32,482 bases of DNA from Myxococcales bacterium (GTDB lineage Bacteria > Myxococcota_A > Polyangia > Polyangiales > Polyangiaceae), in NCBI GenBank assembly GCA_030590865.1, contig JAUVCD010000011.1, positions 1-32,482 on the forward strand, written 5' to 3'. The notes under the pieces are model-generated. The model was not told where the DNA came from, ran no database searches, and was given only the letters and a program-made list of their open reading frames with translations. Positions 30,411 to 32,482 of this stretch are shown one piece after another. The first letter of the stretch is position 1. Every line of letters begins with the position of its first letter. The translations under genes were made by a program, and so were the position numbers.

Positions 30411-32312
30411 GTGCGACGTCCCGTGCGAGCCGCGACCTCGATGGCCAGCGCAGGATTGATCCTGCTGGCCGCGTGCACCCAGGACGAGGTGCCAGGCGGT
30501 GGCGGTGGTGAAGGCCCCGGCGGCAGCGGCGGGCAGGAGCCCCCCTGGAGCTGTCCGCCGGGATCGCTGGAGCAACCCGGTGGCACGTGCCTGCCCGCAG
30601 GTGTGCCCGAGGACGGTTGCGCGCCTGGCTTCGAGCCCGACGGCGACCTCGGGTGTGCGCCCGTGCTCCCGGCCGAAGATTGTCCGGCCGGCACCTATGC
30701 AGTCCCGGGCGACACCGAGTGCCGTGCGGTGGCTCCCTGCGGCAGCGCCCCCTGGGGGGAGATCCAGACGGGGCCGAACACCCAGTATGTGGACGCCGCC
30801 TATGCCGGCGGCGACAGCGATGGCAACGAGTCCAAACCCTGGACCACGATCCAAGAGGGCGTCGCAGCGGCCGAGCCGGGCGCCGTAGTGGCGGTGGGGG
30901 CGGGAACCTACATTGGCATGGTCGTAATCCAGAAGGAGGTCCAGCTCTGGGGGCGCTGCCCCGAGCTCGTCGAGGTGCGCGGCGATCCCGAGCTCCCCTT
31001 TGCCCTGCTGGTGGCAGGCGGGACCCATGGGGTGGTCGTGCGCGGCCTGTCCGTCACAGGGCCCAATTCCATGGTCGGCGCCACGGACGCGACCGGCGCC
31101 GTGTTCGAGCAGCTGTGGCTGCACGACAAGCCCAACGCGGGGTTCACCGTCAGCGAGGAGATGGGCCCGGTGGAGGCGACCCTCCGGGACTCGCTCATCG
31201 AAGCGGTCGGCTACAACGGGGTCGGGCTGATCGGCGGGCAGACCCTACTCGAGCGCGTCGTCATTCGGGATACCACCATCAGCGACGGAGACGGTTACGG
31301 CGTGACGCTGCAGCCCGGAGACCTCACTCCGGGCCACGTCACCATCCGCTCGACCATCATCGAGGGCAGCGAGAACAGCGGCGCGGTCGTAGTAAACGGC
31401 GCAGCCATGACCATCGAGGGCAGCGTCATCCGCGACGCCCAGCCACCCGCCGGGAGCGACTGGGGGATGGGTGCCATCGCCCAGAGTGACCCTCAAGAGA
31501 GTGGGAGAAGCACCCTGACGGTGAGTGGCAGCCTGGTCGAGGATAACTATAGCGTGGGCATCTTCATCGCCGGGTCGGACCTAGTGATGGACCGGACGGT
31601 CGTGCGCGGAACAGCCGCTCGCCCGAGCGACCAGGGGCTCGGCCGCGGCGTGAGCGTGCAGCCCTACCAAACTGGCGAGGGGAGCGCGCTGGCGATCATC
31701 TCGTCGTCCCTCATCGAGGACAACCTAGAGCTCGGCCTCGGCATCATGCACGCCGAGGGCACCATCGAGGCGACGGCGGTGCGCCGCACGGCACCTCGGG
31801 AGGTCGACGGCCAGGCGGGTATGGGCGTGGCCATCGAGTACGACCCGTGGCACCACCCGCAGGCGGGCGCCCAAGCCACCATCAACGGCTGTCTCATCAC
31901 GGACAATCACGTCGTCGGCCTGATGGTCATCGGCGCTTCGGCCGACGTGGTCCAGACCGTCATCCAACACACCGCATCGCAACCGCAGGACGGTAGCTTC
32001 GGCGATGGGCTAGCGGTGTTGAGCGGGATCATCCCGTCTTCGACCGAGCTCGTCCCCGCCGCGGCCACCGTGTCCCAATCGCGGATCGCCACCAACGCCC
32101 GCGCCGGCATCGCCAACTTCGCCGCTGCCCTGTCGATCGGTCAAAGCGAGCTCAGCTGTAACACCGTGCATCTCAACGGCGAGGGCGTGGATGACACGAC
32201 CTACGCTTTCACGGATCTGGGTGCCGTCACCTGTGGCTGCGAGGACGAATGGGTCGCCTGCAAGGTGCTGAGCACCGGGCTCACACCGCCCACTGTTGCG
32301 GGAACGGATTGA
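30411..32312 (+). CDS. Right-handed parallel beta-helix lipoprotein
   Basis: 633 residues from a GTG at 30411; the in-frame ATG at 30441 would leave too short and uncharged a signal. The signal is MRRPVRAATSM with a core ending LLAAC (Cys22). A Gly-rich spacer follows, then a Cys-rich segment with about a dozen cysteines up to residue 115. From about residue 120 the sequence is DUF1565/right-handed beta-helix-like. It opens with TIQEGVAAAEPGAVVAVGAG and continues with repeated rungs such as VVIRDTTISDGDGYGVTL, SLVEDNYSVGIFI and SLIEDNLELGLGI. The fold is that of pectate-lyase-like and adhesin proteins, but no catalytic set is recognisable. It is probably exposed on the surface. It ends about 60 bases before the group II intron 3' end. 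Confidence 0.88.
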   Translation: MRRPVRAATSMASAGLILLAACTQDEVPGGGGGEGPGGSGGQEPPWSCPPGSLEQPGGTCLPAGVPEDGCAPGFEPDGDLGCAPVLPAEDCPAGTYAVPGDTECRAVAPCGSAPWGEIQTGPNTQYVDAAYAGGDSDGNESKPWTTIQEGVAAAEPGAVVAVGAGTYIGMVVIQKEVQLWGRCPELVEVRGDPELPFALLVAGGTHGVVVRGLSVTGPNSMVGATDATGAVFEQLWLHDKPNAGFTVSEEMGPVEATLRDSLIEAVGYNGVGLIGGQTLLERVVIRDTTISDGDGYGVTLQPGDLTPGHVTIRSTIIEGSENSGAVVVNGAAMTIEGSVIRDAQPPAGSDWGMGAIAQSDPQESGRSTLTVSGSLVEDNYSVGIFIAGSDLVMDRTVVRGTAARPSDQGLGRGVSVQPYQTGEGSALAIISSSLIEDNLELGLGIMHAEGTIEATAVRRTAPREVDGQAGMGVAIEYDPWHHPQAGAQATINGCLITDNHVVGLMVIGASADVVQTVIQHTASQPQDGSFGDGLAVLSGIIPSSTELVPAAATVSQSRIATNARAGIANFAAALSIGQSELSCNTVHLNGEGVDDTTYAFTDLGAVTCGCEDEWVACKVLSTGLTPPTVAGTD

Positions 32313-32375
32313 GCGGCGCGACCTGGCAGAGACGTTTCATCACAAGCTGGTGCGTCTCACGGTGCGGGCTGTCTC

Positions 32376-32410
32376 GAGTAGGGACCCCCAGTCGCCCGGG
32401 GGCCCCTCTC
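32376..32410 (-). ncRNA. Group II intron domain VI with branch-point adenosine
   Basis: Minus strand: GAG, then AGGGGCCCCC, loop GGGCGACT, GGGGGTCCCT, a single unpaired A (position 32379), then CTC. The 10-base-pair upper stem and the 3-base-pair GAG/CTC basal stem flank the A, which is the geometry of the branch-point adenosine. Confidence 0.8.
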
Positions 32411-32413
32411 ACA

Positions 32414-32444
32414 GAACCGTACAAGTGTTGTTCACATACGGCTC
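32414..32444 (-). ncRNA. Group II intron domain V
   Basis: The minus strand begins GAGCCGTATGTG and ends ACGGTTC. It shows the AGC catalytic triad at its 5' end, a lower stem of GCCGTA with TACGGT, a 2-base bulge (TT) on the 3' side, and an upper GTG/CAC stem with a 5-base loop (AACAA). It is 31 bases, about 3 shorter than the usual 34, and lacks a GNRA loop. Confidence 0.82.
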
Positions 32445-32482
32445 TTCGGGATGGCGGGTTATCACCCCCCGCCACCGGTCGG

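Larger units (their letters stand above)
32371..32482 (-). mobile_element. Group II intron, 3'-terminal part (domains V-VI); remainder beyond right edge
   Basis: On the minus strand, after a hairpin-forming GC-rich stretch (32449-32471), comes a sequence with the full architecture of the conserved intron 3' end: domain V, a 3-base joiner (TGT), and domain VI with a bulged adenosine. The predicted 3' splice site follows the C at 32371, 8 bases after the branch A, and the intron would end in AC as group II introns do. The 5' part, including any reverse-transcriptase gene, lies outside the window. It inserts just past the 3' end of the beta-helix lipoprotein gene, on the opposite strand. I cannot tell whether the whole intron is intact. 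Confidence 0.78.

Noticed and set aside
32329-32358. Inverted repeat GAGACG / CGTCTC with 18-base spacer near the intron
   Set aside because: Six base pairs with a long loop and no T tract; likely chance. The class C preference for terminators concerns the 5' exon, which is outside the window.
32281-32475. 64-codon minus-strand frame at the right edge
   Set aside because: It runs through group II intron domains V and VI, which are RNA structure, and shows no protein family.
1-32482. CRISPR array, toxin-antitoxin pair, phage or defence system
   Set aside because: No direct-repeat spacing, no phage structural or integrase motifs, and no nuclease, helicase or RT gene inside the window.

Overview
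The window looks like chromosomal DNA of a high-GC, predatory-type member of the Myxococcota (delta-proteobacterial myxobacteria, possibly Polyangiales). The evidence is indirect but consistent. It carries many cysteine-rich lipoproteins with Gly/Ser/Thr spacers, MopE-type Asp/Asn-rich metal-binding repeats, and a secreted phosphoesterase with a MYXO-CTERM-like tail. It also has SBBP-type propellers and a MotA/TolQ-like plus ECF-sigma layout. I cannot resolve genus or species. About 24 genes fill almost the whole window. The longest gap is under 200 bases, so there is no large unexplained intergenic stretch. I see no CRISPR array, tRNA, rRNA, recognisable defence system or complete transposon.

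Left part (1-10435): a minus-strand pair (a one-TM protein cut by the window edge and a MotA/TolQ/ExbB-like membrane protein) faces a plus-strand ECF sigma factor with a small membrane partner. A minus-strand run of exported proteins follows: a MopE-repeat lipoprotein, a small TerB-like protein, a Cys-repeat lipoprotein with a C-terminal beta-sandwich, a purple-acid-phosphatase-like enzyme with a MYXO-CTERM tail, a predicted seven-bladed SBBP-propeller lipoprotein and a lipoprotein of unknown function.

Middle (10622-22376): a plus-strand B12-binding-type radical SAM protein converges on a tight minus-strand operon, hemN-hemH-hemG(hemY)-DUF1848-strictosidine-synthase-like. The first three enzymes carry coproporphyrinogen III to protoheme. 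Upstream of hemN lies a multi-domain lipoprotein with a good intrinsic terminator, then a divergent YkgJ-type cysteine-cluster protein that converges on a GT39-like membrane glycosyltransferase.

Right part (22433-32482): a DUF2723 membrane glycosyltransferase candidate diverges from the GT39-like gene. It is followed by a fatty-acid beta-oxidation pair (fadN-like two-domain enzyme and fadA thiolase), a second predicted seven-bladed propeller lipoprotein and a divergent parallel beta-helix lipoprotein. At the extreme right edge, on the minus strand, are RNA domains V and VI of a group II intron whose body lies outside the window.

Overall this is a surface-protein-rich housekeeping region rather than a defence or mobile island. 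The most notable signals are the group II intron end, the heme operon with two unusual passengers, an ECF sigma with a non-canonical small membrane partner, and the concentration of repeat lipoproteins.
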